DNA of 64,000 nt from DATARH01 sp963734125 (GTDB lineage Bacteria; Pseudomonadota; Alphaproteobacteria; ATCC43930; CGMCC-115725): the NCBI GenBank assembly GCA_963734125.1, contig CAVTGB010000086.1, positions 1 to 64,000 on the forward strand, read 5' to 3'. Below are positions 7,295-16,657 of this stretch, piece by piece (position 1 is the stretch's first letter; each line of letters begins with the position of its first letter). A program made the position numbers and the translations under genes. Under the pieces are notes generated by a model. It had not been told where the DNA came from, did no database searches, and worked only from the letters and a program-made list of their open reading frames with translations.

Positions 7295-8503
7295 CTAAAT
7301 AATCCCGTTCCGCTTCAGTTCGGCGATCTCGATGTTCGAGAGGCCGAGCCAGCCGCCGTAGATCTCGGCGTTGTGCTGGCCGAGTTTGGGGCTCGGCGTT
7401 GTTGGCACCTCGTCGGCGCCGTGGACGCGCAAGGGGGAATTCGGCACGACGACAGGCCCCAATTCGTCGTGCTCGATCCATTCGAGCATGCCGCGCTGGT
7501 GCATGTGCGCGTCGTGCATCACTTCGTCGACCTCGCGCACCGGCGCCAGCGGGATGCGCATGCGTTTGGCGATGGCGAAGACTTCCATCTTGCCGAGCGT
7601 CGATGTCCAGGCGGCGATCGCCGCGTCGGTTTCGGCCATGTGCTTGACGCGCGCGGCGTTGTTGGCGAAGCGTGGGTCGTCGCGCAACTCCTCGCGGCCC
7701 ATCGCCCGCAAGAGGTTGTGCCAGTGCTCCTCGACCGCGACGTTGAGCGCGACATAGCCGTCAGTGGTCGGGTAGACGCCGAGGGGCGAGCGGCCGTGGC
7801 TCGAATTGCCGGTGCGCGGCGGCACCTTGCCGGTCTCGAAATACGCTTGGAGGGGCGAGGTCAGCGTCGCATAGGCGGCTTCTTCCATCGCCACTTCGAC
7901 GAGGCGGCCGACCCCGGTGCGCTCGCGCTCGAACAGCGCGGTCAGGGTCGCGGCGTAAAGGTGGATGCCGGAGAGGAAATCGACGACCGCGGGCCCGGCC
8001 TTGACCGGTGGCCCATCGGGAAACCCGGTCGTGCTGATGAGGCCGGAGACCGCCTGGATCGTCAGATCCATCGCCAGATTGTCGCGGTCGGGCCCCGAGA
8101 GGCCATATCCTGAGCCCGAGGCGTAGACGAGGCGGGGGTTCAATTCGTGCAGCACGCTCCAGCCGACCCCGAGCCGGTCCATGACGCCCGGCGCAAAGTT
8201 TTCGAGGAGCACATCCCCCTTCCGGGCCATCTGGAAGAGGAGGGCGCGGCCGCGCTCCTCTTTGAGGTTAAGGGTGATCGCCCGCTTGTTGCCGTTGAGC
8301 ATGGCAATGGGGAAGGTCGTGCTCTTGCCCGGCGGGGCGCGGCGCCGCAACGGCTCCCCCTGCGGCGGCTCGATCTTGATGACGTCGGCCCCGGCCTTGG
8401 CCATCAACATCGTCGCATAGGGGCCCTGATAGACCTGGCCGAAATCGAGGACGACGATCCCGGCCAATGGCCGGTTGGCGCGGGGCCCGTCGGAGCAAGA
8501 CAT
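7295..8503 (-). CDS. CaiB/BaiF (family III) CoA transferase
   Basis: A 402-residue class III CoA transferase that moves CoA between carboxylic acids through aspartyl-CoA intermediates. The family start GIVVLDFGQVYQGPYAT, the CoA-binding region DVIKIEPPQGEPLRR and GNKRAITLNLK are all present. The catalytic aspartate is Asp175 in PAVVDFLSG. Length and ending (LKRNGII) are normal, so it is complete. It lies between the two crotonase/hydrolase genes of the same operon with 7- and 22-base gaps, so it most likely activates the acid that the crotonases then process. Family members include carnitine, formyl and bile-acid CoA transferases; which substrate applies here cannot be told. Confidence 0.9.
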   Translation of the reverse strand: MSCSDGPRANRPLAGIVVLDFGQVYQGPYATMLMAKAGADVIKIEPPQGEPLRRRAPPGKSTTFPIAMLNGNKRAITLNLKEERGRALLFQMARKGDVLLENFAPGVMDRLGVGWSVLHELNPRLVYASGSGYGLSGPDRDNLAMDLTIQAVSGLISTTGFPDGPPVKAGPAVVDFLSGIHLYAATLTALFERERTGVGRLVEVAMEEAAYATLTSPLQAYFETGKVPPRTGNSSHGRSPLGVYPTTDGYVALNVAVEEHWHNLLRAMGREELRDDPRFANNAARVKHMAETDAAIAAWTSTLGKMEVFAIAKRMRIPLAPVREVDEVMHDAHMHQRGMLEWIEHDELGPVVVPNSPLRVHGADEVPTTPSPKLGQHNAEIYGGWLGLSNIEIAELKRNGII

Positions 8504-8510
8504 GCCGTGC

Positions 8511-9302
8511 TCACCGCCCTTTGAACGGGCGCGGCGGGCGCTTTTCGGCGAAGGCGAGCGCCGCCTCGTGGAAATCCTCCGTCAGGTACAGCTGGAACGG
8601 TGCGGCGATGAATTGCGCCTCGCGGGTGACGCGCTCCAGATACCAGCGCCGGGTGCGCACGGTTGTCCGCACCGACAAGGGCGGGTTCTTGGCGACGGCG
8701 CGGGCGAGGTCGCGCGCTACGTCGAGATGCTGCCCGGCCGGCGCGACCCGGTTGAAGATCCCGGCGGCGAGCCCTTCTTCGGCGGTAAAAAACCGCCCGG
8801 TCAGGGCGATCTCCTCGCCGAAGGCGGCGGCGTTGCGATAGTGAAACAAGGCCCAATAGCGCGAGGCGCCGAGGCCGCGGGAGGTTTCGGTCAATTGGAA
8901 GCGCGTTCCGGCCTCGGCGACGATGAGGTCGCATTCGAGCGTCAGCCCGAGTGCGAGCCCCAGCACATAGCCGTGAACGGCGGCGATCACCGGCTTCCAG
9001 TTGACCGACCGGGTCAGGAGATCTGCGGAATTGGTGCCGCGGCCCTGCGGCCCGCCGAGCTTCTGGAATTCCTCGCGACTTCGGAGCTGCCGTTGCTGGA
9101 CATCGGCGCCGCTCGAAAAGGCGCGGCCGCGGCCGGCGAGGATCGCGACATCCGCCTCGGGATCGAGGTCGAAGCGGTGTAGCGCCTCGTCGAGCTGGCG
9201 CACGACCTCGTCACTGACGGCATTCAGCTTGTCGGGCCGGTTGAGCGAGATCGTCGCGATCCGCTCGGCGCATTCGTAGATGACGAAATTGTCTTCGGAC
9301 AC
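8511..9302 (-). CDS. enoyl-CoA hydratase/isomerase family protein (single-glutamate type)
   Basis: A 263-residue crotonase-family enzyme, first gene of the minus-strand catabolic operon. SLNRPDKLNAVS starts the fold and FSSGADVQQ (62-70) gives the oxyanion hole. In the active site GLALGLTLECD places Gly119 at the crotonase Glu144 position, while FQLTETSRG keeps Glu139 at the Glu164 position. A single remaining glutamate is the pattern of enoyl-CoA isomerases rather than hydratases. The C-terminal FAEKRPPRPFKG is the usual crotonase tail. A short gap of 7 bases separates it from the CoA transferase. A promoter is expected in 9303-9400, but I see no clear boxes. Confidence 0.87.
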   Translation of the reverse strand: MSEDNFVIYECAERIATISLNRPDKLNAVSDEVVRQLDEALHRFDLDPEADVAILAGRGRAFSSGADVQQRQLRSREEFQKLGGPQGRGTNSADLLTRSVNWKPVIAAVHGYVLGLALGLTLECDLIVAEAGTRFQLTETSRGLGASRYWALFHYRNAAAFGEEIALTGRFFTAEEGLAAGIFNRVAPAGQHLDVARDLARAVAKNPPLSVRTTVRTRRWYLERVTREAQFIAAPFQLYLTEDFHEAALAFAEKRPPRPFKGR

Positions 9303-9410
9303 CGCTCCCTCCCGCGACGCGATCTGGCGCGCGGAGCTTGGCTACGAAAGAGCGGGGCTGTCAACGCCGGCACGGGGGCGCTCTGGGCGCTCGATCGTTG
9401 CAATAGCGCG

Positions 9411-10337
9411 GTGATGATGGTGAGTTTCGCGCGGGGCGGGGCGTCGGGGCGAACGATGATCGGCTTGGGGCTGTGGGGGCGGCGTCTGCTGATCGGCCTG
9501 CCGTTCCTCTGGCTCGCGGTGTTTTTTCTACTGCCGCTGGCGATCGTCGCCGGGATCAGTTTTACCGAGAGCGCCGATGCGATCCCGCCCTACCGGCCAC
9601 TCCTCAGCCTATCGTCGGCGGGGCTGGAGAGCGGCGCCACCCTCGCCAATTACCGCGAATTGGCAGAAGGGTGCCTGAGCGTCTACGCGACCTCCCTCGG
9701 CAATGCCGCGCTGGCGACAGCGCTCTGTTTGTTGATCGGCTATCCAGTAGCCTTTGCCATCGCCCGCACCCCGGGAATCTGGCGCAACCTGTTGTTGTTT
9801 TTGGTCATCCTGCCGTTCTGGACGAGCTTTCTGATCCGGGTTTATGCCTGGATCGCGCTGTTGCAGCCAAGCGGCCTCGTCAACCGGGTGCTCCTCGCCT
9901 CGGGGCTTGTCGAGGCGCCGCTACCGCTGATCTACAACGGGTTCTCGGTCGAGCTCGGGCTCGTCTATTCCTATCTCCCGTTCATGATCCTGCCGCTTTA
10001 CGGCGCGCTATCGCGGCTCGACGAGCGCCTCCTCGAAGCCGCCGCCGACCTCGGCGCGCCGCCGTGGCGCGTGTTCGTCGGCGTCATCTTGCCGCTGACC
10101 TTGCCCGGGATCGCCGCCGGCATGCTGCTGGTTTTTGTTCCCGCGGTCGGCGAGTTTGTCATCCCTGACCTCCTGGGCGGCCCCGATACGCTAATGATCG
10201 GCAAGCTGTTGTGGCAGGAGTTTTTCGACAACGTCGATTGGCCGGCCGCATCCGCCATCGCGGTGGCGCTGGTTCTGGTGTTGACCCTGCCGCTTCTCAT
10301 CGCGCAGCGCCTCGCCGGGCGGGCCGAGGCGGTGTGA
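9411..10337 (+). CDS. ABC transporter permease, spermidine/putrescine type (PotB/PotH-like)
   Basis: A 308-residue inner-membrane permease with six predicted helices, of the polyamine (POPT) importer family. The N-terminal helix LLIGLPFLWLAVFFLLPL, the stretch IPPYRPLLS, and the coupling (EAA) loop EAAADLGAPPWRVFVGVILPL (about 208-228) match PotB/PotH. The start is uncertain among ATG 9411, ATG 9414 and a later in-frame ATG; no strong ribosome site is visible. Its stop overlaps the next permease gene (TGATG). Together they would form the membrane channel of an importer for polyamines, opines or similar compounds. No ATPase or binding-protein gene accompanies them in the window. Confidence 0.87.
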   Translation: MMMVSFARGGASGRTMIGLGLWGRRLLIGLPFLWLAVFFLLPLAIVAGISFTESADAIPPYRPLLSLSSAGLESGATLANYRELAEGCLSVYATSLGNAALATALCLLIGYPVAFAIARTPGIWRNLLLFLVILPFWTSFLIRVYAWIALLQPSGLVNRVLLASGLVEAPLPLIYNGFSVELGLVYSYLPFMILPLYGALSRLDERLLEAAADLGAPPWRVFVGVILPLTLPGIAAGMLLVFVPAVGEFVIPDLLGGPDTLMIGKLLWQEFFDNVDWPAASAIAVALVLVLTLPLLIAQRLAGRAEAV

Positions 10338-11158
10338 TGCCGGGCCGCGGCGGCAGCGTTCTTCGCCTTGGCGCGCTCGCGCTCGGGTTCGGTTTTCTCT
10401 ATCTGCCGATCGGTGTTCTCGTCCTCTATTCGTTCAACGCCTCGCGGCTGGTGACGATCTGGGGCGGGTTGTCGACGCGCTGGTATGGCGCGCTCTTGGA
10501 GGACGACAAGTTCCGCGCCGCCGCGCTGACCAGCCTCGAGATCGGCGTGATGTCAGCCACGATCGCGCTGGTGCTGGGGACCTGTGCGGGCCTCACGATG
10601 AACCGGTTCGCGCGGTTTCGCGGACGGTTTCTGTTCGGCTTCATGCTGATGGCGCCGCTCGTGGTGCCCGAGGTGATCCTCGGCCTCTCGCTGTTATTGC
10701 TGTTTGTCGCGGCGCAAGGCTGGTTCGGCTTCCCGGCGAGCCGCGGCATTCTTACCGTGACGATCGCGCACGCGACCTTTACCTCGTGTTATGTCGCGGT
10801 CCTGGTGCGCGCTCAGTTGGCGAATTTCGACCGCACCGTCGAAGAAGCCGCGCTCGATCTCGGGGCGCGGCCGTTCACCGTCTTGTGGCAAATCACCTTG
10901 CCGGGGATCCGCCCGGCGCTGGTCTCCGGGTGGCTTCTGGCCTTCACCCTGTCGCTCGACGATTTGGTCGTCGCGAGCTTTGTCTCGGGGCCGTCGGCGA
11001 CGACCCTGCCGATGGCGGTCTATTCGAGCGTGCGCATCGGGGTGACCCCGGAGATCAACGCGCTGGCGAGCGTGTTCCTCATTGTCGTCTGCGCGACGGT
11101 GGCGTTCGCCTTCTGGGTGATGGCGCGCCAGGATCGCCGTCGCATCGCCGCCGGCTAG
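10337..11158 (+). CDS. ABC transporter permease, spermidine/putrescine type (PotC/PotI-like)
   Basis: A 273-residue permease, partner of the gene before it. The ATG at 10337 shares its A with the upstream TGA, typical of coupled translation, and the first helix follows directly; codons upstream overlap the other permease and give a basic non-membrane sequence. Visible landmarks are the first helix LYLPIGVLVLYSFNASR, the EAA loop EEAALDLGARPFTVLWQITLP (about 172-192) and FTLSLDDLVVASFVSGP, a PotC/PotI hallmark. It ends 11 bases before the convergent methyltransferase gene. The ATPase needed for function must be encoded elsewhere. Confidence 0.88.
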   Translation: MPGRGGSVLRLGALALGFGFLYLPIGVLVLYSFNASRLVTIWGGLSTRWYGALLEDDKFRAAALTSLEIGVMSATIALVLGTCAGLTMNRFARFRGRFLFGFMLMAPLVVPEVILGLSLLLLFVAAQGWFGFPASRGILTVTIAHATFTSCYVAVLVRAQLANFDRTVEEAALDLGARPFTVLWQITLPGIRPALVSGWLLAFTLSLDDLVVASFVSGPSATTLPMAVYSSVRIGVTPEINALASVFLIVVCATVAFAFWVMARQDRRRIAAG

Positions 11159-11169
11159 ACCCGCGCGCC

Positions 11170-12531
11170 TCACACCCCGTGCAGCGCCAGGAAATCGCGC
11201 CGCACCCGGCTCATCTCTCCGCCGAAGAGGCTCAGGAGATGTTGGTCGAGTTCGAGCGCGGTGCCACAGGGGAGTGCGATCAGCGGGGTCTCGTGTGTGG
11301 CGGTGAGACGGCGGCGGAGCGCCCGGTTGAGCGCCTCGACCGGGATCCGCCCGGTCTCGACCGGCCGCAAATCGCCAGCCGCGCACAGTGCCAGGGCATT
11401 CGCCAGAAGATCCTGTGGCGGCGCTGTCTCCGCGGGGATGTCGCCAAGGCTGCGCGCGCCGAGGGTGAGCGCACCGACAACCGCCCGCGCCGCCGGGTTG
11501 GCGTAATCGAGCTGCCCGGCCGGGGTCGAGGCCCGATAGGTGATCGAGGCGGGCGGCCGGGCCAATGCGAGACCGGCGGCGAACAGCAGGCGACGCTGCT
11601 CGATGTCGTCGAGCTCTCCGGCATCGCGCGCGAACACATCGCAACGAAACCGCTGGTCGATAGCGAAATCGCGCACCAGCTCGCGTAGATCGGGGTCGGT
11701 GATCTCGTCGAGGAGCGCGCGGGCGCGCCGGCCGAGGACCCAACCATCGAAATTCTCGAAGAGGATCGCCGATCCTATGGGCGCCAGCCCGATCTCGGCC
11801 ATGTCGCGGCGCACCTCGGTGACATAAAGCGGCTGCCAGCCGGCATGCAGGAATTCGTGGACCACATAGCCCGGCCGGTATTCGTCGGGGCGCTCGCGCA
11901 GCTCGCGGACGATGTAGCTCGATGCCAGCGCCGCGGCGCCGCTTTGGGCGAGGCGGTCGATCAATTGGGATGCGGCGGCAAAGCGGGCGGCGCTGTCGCC
12001 GTGCGGGCCCCTGGCAAGCGCGCGTACCAGGTGCTGAAACGGCAAATCGCGGGTCCAGCCGGGCAGCGCATTGTAGCTGACATAGACGAGCCCGCCCGGG
12101 GCCAGCCGGTGGTCGATGAAACGCCGCAGCTGTGCCCGAACCTCGGCGCCTACCCAGCTGTAGACCCCGTGCGCGACAATGTAATCGAAGCGCGGCAGAG
12201 CAATGTCGAACGCGCCGGCAAAATCGGCAGTGTGGAAATGCGCGTTGGCGGCTCCGGCGTCTGTCGCCAACCCCACCGCGTGATCGACATGCACCGGCAT
12301 CGCGTCGATGCCGTGGAAGGTGCCGGAGGGGTGCGTGGCGGCAAGGATCGCAGCGGTTACGCCCTGTCCACAGCCGAGATCGCACCAGGCAAAGCCGCCG
12401 CGGCGCGCCGGCGGCCTCGCTCCGCCAAGAAGGGCGACGAAATCAAGCCAAGCCGGCGCCAGCATCGGCTTGAAGTCGGCGACATAGGGGATGTCGGTGA
12501 CATAGCCGGCGAGTTCCGGCGGCCCGCGCAT
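11170..12531 (-). CDS. SAM-dependent methyltransferase with methyltransferase regulatory domain
   Basis: A 453-residue protein. The N-terminal class I methyltransferase domain has motif I DLGCGQG (51-57), a motif II acidic residue in FHGIDAMP and a post-motif IV segment FDYIVAHGVYSWV. The C-terminal half (about 230-440) resembles the predicted methyltransferase regulatory domain found in similar bacterial proteins, where it follows a Methyltransf_12-type domain. Target is unknown; related proteins sit near surface-polysaccharide or outer-membrane protein genes. It is convergent with the permease gene on the left and has its own unit on the minus strand, starting near the small exported protein gene. 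Confidence 0.8.
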   Translation of the reverse strand: MRGPPELAGYVTDIPYVADFKPMLAPAWLDFVALLGGARPPARRGGFAWCDLGCGQGVTAAILAATHPSGTFHGIDAMPVHVDHAVGLATDAGAANAHFHTADFAGAFDIALPRFDYIVAHGVYSWVGAEVRAQLRRFIDHRLAPGGLVYVSYNALPGWTRDLPFQHLVRALARGPHGDSAARFAAASQLIDRLAQSGAAALASSYIVRELRERPDEYRPGYVVHEFLHAGWQPLYVTEVRRDMAEIGLAPIGSAILFENFDGWVLGRRARALLDEITDPDLRELVRDFAIDQRFRCDVFARDAGELDDIEQRRLLFAAGLALARPPASITYRASTPAGQLDYANPAARAVVGALTLGARSLGDIPAETAPPQDLLANALALCAAGDLRPVETGRIPVEALNRALRRRLTATHETPLIALPCGTALELDQHLLSLFGGEMSRVRRDFLALHGV

Positions 12532-12593
12532 CCTCGGCTCACAATCGGCAAGGGGGCCGGCTGGCCCCCTTGCAACGCGCCGCTATGGCGATC

Positions 12594-12917
12594 TTATTTC
12601 GGGGTCCCACCCTTGCCGTATGGGCTCGCCGAAGACAACGGCGGCGATGCCGAGGCCCCCCCACCGCCTTGGATGCGAGCCAGTTCCTCGCGGTTGAGCT
12701 GGTCCGTCGTGCTCTCGGCGGGGGCGGCGCGCCGCGCCATGCGGCGGTGCATCACACGCTTATGTCGTTGTTTACCCGCCATCGGTGCCATCGGTGCCAT
12801 CGGTGCGGCGGCGCTGGGAGCGGCTGGGGCGGCTGGGGCGGCTGGAGCTTGCGCCCACGCCGGGGCGGCGATCGCAAGGGCCGCAGCGATCGCGACGCCA
12901 TTCAAGAGATGCTTCAT
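12594..12917 (-). CDS. small exported Ala/Pro/Met-rich protein of unknown function
   Basis: A 107-residue protein starting at the ATG at 12917, where a clear signal peptide begins: MKHLLNGVAIAAALAIAAPAWAQ, cut after AQA or AWA. The mature part has a low-complexity stretch of PAAPAAP and MAPMAPMA units, encoded by short tandem repeats near 12780-12855, then a basic histidine/arginine segment (KQRHKRVMHRRMARR) and an acidic DQLNREELARIQ. Similar small periplasmic proteins with a DQLNRQEL-like motif occur in alphaproteobacteria without known function. It is read towards the methyltransferase gene, 62 bases away, and divergently from the peptide-binding protein gene. Confidence 0.65.
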   Translation of the reverse strand: MKHLLNGVAIAAALAIAAPAWAQAPAAPAAPAAPSAAAPMAPMAPMAGKQRHKRVMHRRMARRAAPAESTTDQLNREELARIQGGGGASASPPLSSASPYGKGGTPK

Positions 12918-13085
12918 GCCTCTGTCCTCTGTGGCAGTTCTGGATTGAAAGATACGCTGCAACGGCTGCTCTACCCGAGGGCGACCCTTGCGGGCCTCGG
13001 GCCGAAAACAACCTGCTTGTTGTTTCGTTCCCGCGGACACGCAACTTTCGGTGTCGCGTATCCGACCTCGCCGGCAGCGGATAAT

Positions 13086-14830
13086 ATGACCGGGACCGCC
13101 CGCTTTCAAGCACTTGGGACACTTTGCGTGCGATTGATCAATGTTTTCCGCTACACGGGGACGTGGAGGGGGTGGTGGCGCCGCTGGCTGCCGGCGCTCA
13201 CCGTCGCCGGGCTCCTGTCCGCACCGGCGATGGGTGAGGAACGCGAGTCGCTGACGATCGGAATCACCCAGTTTCCCTCGACGCTCAATCCGAATATCGA
13301 TGCGATGGCGGCCAAGAGCTATGTGCTCGGGATGGCGCTGCGGCCGTTCACCGTCTATGACGCCGATTGGAAGCTCGTTTGCCTCTTATGTGTCACCCTG
13401 CCGTCGATCGAGAACGGGCTGGCGGTTCCGGTCGATCTCGCGGACGGCAAGAAGGGGATCGACATTACCTATACAATCCGCCCCGAGGCGACTTGGGGCG
13501 ATGGCGTCCCGGTGACGACCGCCGATGTGCTGTTTACCTACGAGGTTGGCCGCCACCCGGAGAGTGCGGTTGGCAACGCCGAACTCTATCGCCGCATCAC
13601 CGGCATCGATGTGAAGGACGACAAGACCTTCACTCTGCATGTCGACAAGCTGACCTTCGACTATGCCGCGATCAACGATTTCGTGCTGTTGCCGGCGCAT
13701 ATCGAGCGCGCGGCGTTCAAGGAGCCGGCGCAATACCGGGTGCGCACGCGCTACAACGCCGATCCGACCAATCCGGGGCTCTATAACGGGCCTTACCGGG
13801 TGAGCGAAGTGGTCGCCGGTTCGCACATCCTCTTCGAGCCTAATCCGCATTGGGCGGGGCCACCCGGGCATTTCATGCGGATCACCGTGCGCGCGATCGA
13901 GAACACCGCGGCGCTCGAAGCCAATCTGCTGTCGGGTACGATCGACATGGTGGCGGGCGAACTCGGCCTGTCGCTCGACGAGGCGCTCGCCTTCGAGAAG
14001 CGGCATGGTGAGGGTTTTCAGATGATCTTTAAGCCGGGCCTCGTTTTCGAGCATATCGATCTCAATCTCGAGCGGCCGGCCCTCGCCGACCGGCGCGTCC
14101 GCCAGGCCCTGATCATGGGACTTGACCGCGAGGCGATCAGTACCTCGCTGTTCGCTGGCCGCCAGAAAGTGGCCGACAGTTTCGTCGAATCCGCTCGATG
14201 CCGGGTATAGCGCCGGGACGCCGCGTTACCATTATGATCCGGCCCGCGCGGCGGTGCTGTTGGATGAAGCGGGCTGGCGGGCCCAAGGGGGCGGCCTCCG
14301 CCGCAACGCTCAAGGCGATACCCTCTCGCTCGAATTGATGACGACGGCCGGCAATCGCACCCGCGAGCTGGTCGAGCAGGTCTTGCAGAGCCAGTGGCGC
14401 AAGATCGGCGTCGATATCCGCATCAAGAACGAACCGGCACGGGTGCTGTTCGGCGAGACCGTGCCGCATCGCCAATTCGACATGGCGATGTACGCCTGGA
14501 TCAGCGCGCCGGAGGACGTGCCGCGCTCGAACTCTTCATTCGAGCGAGATCCCGGACGCATCAAACGGCTTTGCCGGGCAGAACGCCTCCGGCTTCAAGA
14601 GCCCCGAGATGGACCGGCTGATCGATGCGCTCGAAATCGAGCTCGATCCTGAGAAACGCAAGACGCTGTGGGCCGCGGTGCAGAAGCTTTACGCGACAGA
14701 ACTGCCCTCGCTGCCGCTGTATTTCCGTTCGGACACGTTCATTTTGCCGAAATGGCTGAAGGGCGTCCGCCCGACCGGCAATCAGTACCCTTCGACATTA
14801 TGGATCACCGACTGGACCGCGCAGCCGTGA
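13086..14830 (+). pseudogene. peptide/nickel-type ABC transporter substrate-binding protein, interrupted by two frameshifts
   Basis: Reads as one SBP family 5 protein split over three frames. The first part (13086-14190) has an export signal (WLPALTVAGLLSAPAMGEE) and family blocks TIGITQFPSTLNPNID, ATWGDGVPVTTADV and NGPYRVSEV. At the CGAA at 14186-14189 the frame shifts by +1 into PLDAGYSAGTPRYHYDPARA. At the CGAA at 14528-14531 it shifts again into LHSSEIPDASNGFAGQNASGF and runs to the stop at 14830. Removing one A at each point restores a full-length protein of about 580 residues. It is either a pseudogene or carries sequencing indels; the permeases after it look intact. Such proteins capture oligopeptides in the periplasm. 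The start could also be GTG 13128. Confidence 0.8.
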
Positions 14831-14834
14831 CCCG

Positions 14835-15788
14835 ATGATCCGTTTCACCGCCATTCGGCTGGTCGAGATCGCCGCGGTCGTGGTGCTGATGTCGTTCGTC
14901 ATTTATGCCTTGATCGGGTTGATGCCGGGCGACCCCATTGATTTGATGCGCCAGGCCGACCCGCGCATGAGTGCCGCCGATGTAGCGCGACTCAAGGCGG
15001 TGTATGGAGTGGACCAGCCGCTCTTTGCCCGATACCTCGCCTGGGCCGGGCAGGCGTTCTCCGGTGATCTCGGGTATTCGCGGCTGTTTGCGGCTCCGGT
15101 GTGGTCGGCGCTGCTGCCGCGGCTCGGCAATTCGCTCTTACTGATGGGGTCGAGCTTCGTCCTGGCGCTGGCACTCGCGCTGAGCCTCGGCACCGCGGCC
15201 GCCCGGCGTCCCCATTCCCGCTTCGACGCCGCAATCAACCTCTGTTGCTTCGCCGGCGTTTCGATGCCGACCTTCTGGCTTGCCCTCATGCTGATCCTCA
15301 TCTTTGCCGCCGGGCTCGGTTGGCTGCCGGCGAGCGGCATCGCTACGGCCGGCATGAGCAATCTGGGCGACCGACTGGCGCATCTGGTGCTGCCGGTCGC
15401 GACGCTCACCCTGGCGAGCGTCGGCGGCTATACCCGCTATGTTCGCGCCGCGATGAAGGAGGCGCTGGCCCAGGACCATATCCGCACCGCCCGGGCCAAG
15501 GGGGCGAGCGAGGCGCGAATCATCCTCCATCATGCGCTGCGCAGCGCGATGATCCCGGTGACGACGATCCTGGCATTGTCGTTCGGGGGGCTGGTCTCGG
15601 GCGCGCTCGTCACCGAAACGATGTTTGCCTATCCCGGCATGGGCAAGCTGATCTTCGATGCGGTGATGGGCAACGACTACAATCTGGCGTTGGCGGCGTT
15701 GTTGCTCGCGACGGTGACGACGATGCTGGCCAATCTTGCCGCCGATCTCGCCTATGGCTGGCTCGACCCGCGGGTCACCTATCGGTGA
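14835..15788 (+). CDS. peptide/nickel-type ABC transporter permease (DppB-like)
   Basis: A 317-residue inner-membrane permease of the dipeptide/oligopeptide/nickel importer family. The family start RLVEIAAVVVLMSFVIYALIGLMPGDP, the Asp-rich first loop, and the EAA loop MKEALAQDHIRTARAKGASE (about 210-229) identify it, as do LVTETMFAYPGMGKL and the end WLDPRVTYR. It begins four bases after the end of the frameshifted binding-protein gene and overlaps the next permease (GTGA), so the three form one operon. The channel it forms with DppC needs two ATPases (DppD, DppF), which are not in the window. Confidence 0.92.
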   Translation: MIRFTAIRLVEIAAVVVLMSFVIYALIGLMPGDPIDLMRQADPRMSAADVARLKAVYGVDQPLFARYLAWAGQAFSGDLGYSRLFAAPVWSALLPRLGNSLLLMGSSFVLALALALSLGTAAARRPHSRFDAAINLCCFAGVSMPTFWLALMLILIFAAGLGWLPASGIATAGMSNLGDRLAHLVLPVATLTLASVGGYTRYVRAAMKEALAQDHIRTARAKGASEARIILHHALRSAMIPVTTILALSFGGLVSGALVTETMFAYPGMGKLIFDAVMGNDYNLALAALLLATVTTMLANLAADLAYGWLDPRVTYR

Positions 15789-16633
15789 GGGGGCCGCTGC
15801 TGCTGCTGGCGGCGATCGCCGTCGTCTCCTTTGCCGGACCGCCGCTCGGCGCCGCGCTCGGGATCGATCTGAACGCGGTCGATCTCGTGGACCGCCTGGC
15901 CGGCCCCTCGCTGATGCACCCGCTCGGCACCGACGAATTGGGGCGCGACGTTCTGATGCGGCTCCTGGCCGGCGGCCGGGTCTCGCTGACCATCGGGATC
16001 GCGGCGGCGCTGGCTGCGGCGGCGTTTGGCACGCTCGCGGGGCTGGTCGCAGGCTATCTCGGCGGCTGGACCGACCGCGTGATGATGCGGCTGACCGACG
16101 GGATCATCGCGCTGCCGCTGTTACCGCTGCTGATCGTCCTGGCCGCGCTCGATCTCCGGAAGCTCGGCGTGCCTGCCGTCCTCGCGCAATCTGACGACAT
16201 CAGCCTCATTCGCATCGTCGTGCTGGCGGTCCTGGTCAGCTGGACAACGGCGGCGCGGTTGGTGCGCGGCGCCACCCTTGTCACCCGCAACCGCGATTTC
16301 GTGCGCGCGGCGACCAGCCTCGGCGCCGGCATTCCGCATATTTTATGGACACACATCCTGCCCAACGTATTGGCGCCGCTGATCGTCGCGACCACGTTGA
16401 GCGTCGGAGACGTCATCCTCCTCGAATCGGTGTTGAGCTTTCTCGGCCTCGGCATCCAGCCGCCGCTCGCTAGCTGGGGGACGATGCTGAGTAACGCGCA
16501 GGAGCTGATCACCTCGGCGCCGTTCTTGGCGCTCTATCCCGGGGCGATGATTTTCCTCACCGTGATCGCCGCCAACCTGTTCGGCGATGCGCTGCAGCAG
16601 CGTTTCGACCGGCGCGCAGCGGCGCACGATTAG
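15785..16633 (+). CDS. peptide/nickel-type ABC transporter permease (DppC-like)
   Basis: A 282-residue permease, partner of the DppB-like protein. The GTG at 15785 overlaps the upstream stop (GTGA) and gives a normal short N terminus; the frame continues upstream only within the dppB-like gene. Hallmarks are MHPLGTDELGRDVLMRLLAGGRVSL, the EAA loop (FVRAATSLGAGIPHILWTHILPN) and SVLSFLGLGIQPPLASWGTML near the end. The N-terminal cytosolic tail is shorter than in Escherichia coli DppC. It is convergent with the CoA transferase gene that follows, 24 bases away. Confidence 0.92.
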   Translation: MRGPLLLLAAIAVVSFAGPPLGAALGIDLNAVDLVDRLAGPSLMHPLGTDELGRDVLMRLLAGGRVSLTIGIAAALAAAAFGTLAGLVAGYLGGWTDRVMMRLTDGIIALPLLPLLIVLAALDLRKLGVPAVLAQSDDISLIRIVVLAVLVSWTTAARLVRGATLVTRNRDFVRAATSLGAGIPHILWTHILPNVLAPLIVATTLSVGDVILLESVLSFLGLGIQPPLASWGTMLSNAQELITSAPFLALYPGAMIFLTVIAANLFGDALQQRFDRRAAAHD

Positions 16634-16657
16634 CGTGTCCGGCGCGGGCCCGGCTGC

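Noticed and set aside
12570..13085. Extension of the peptide-binding protein frame upstream to 12570
   Set aside because: Opposite the small exported protein gene; arginine/cysteine-rich and placed before the true signal peptide.
14186..14531. Programmed +1 frameshifting in the binding protein
   Set aside because: No known shift signal (slow codon or stop at the site with a stimulatory structure), and the same context appears in two other genes, which favours sequence error.
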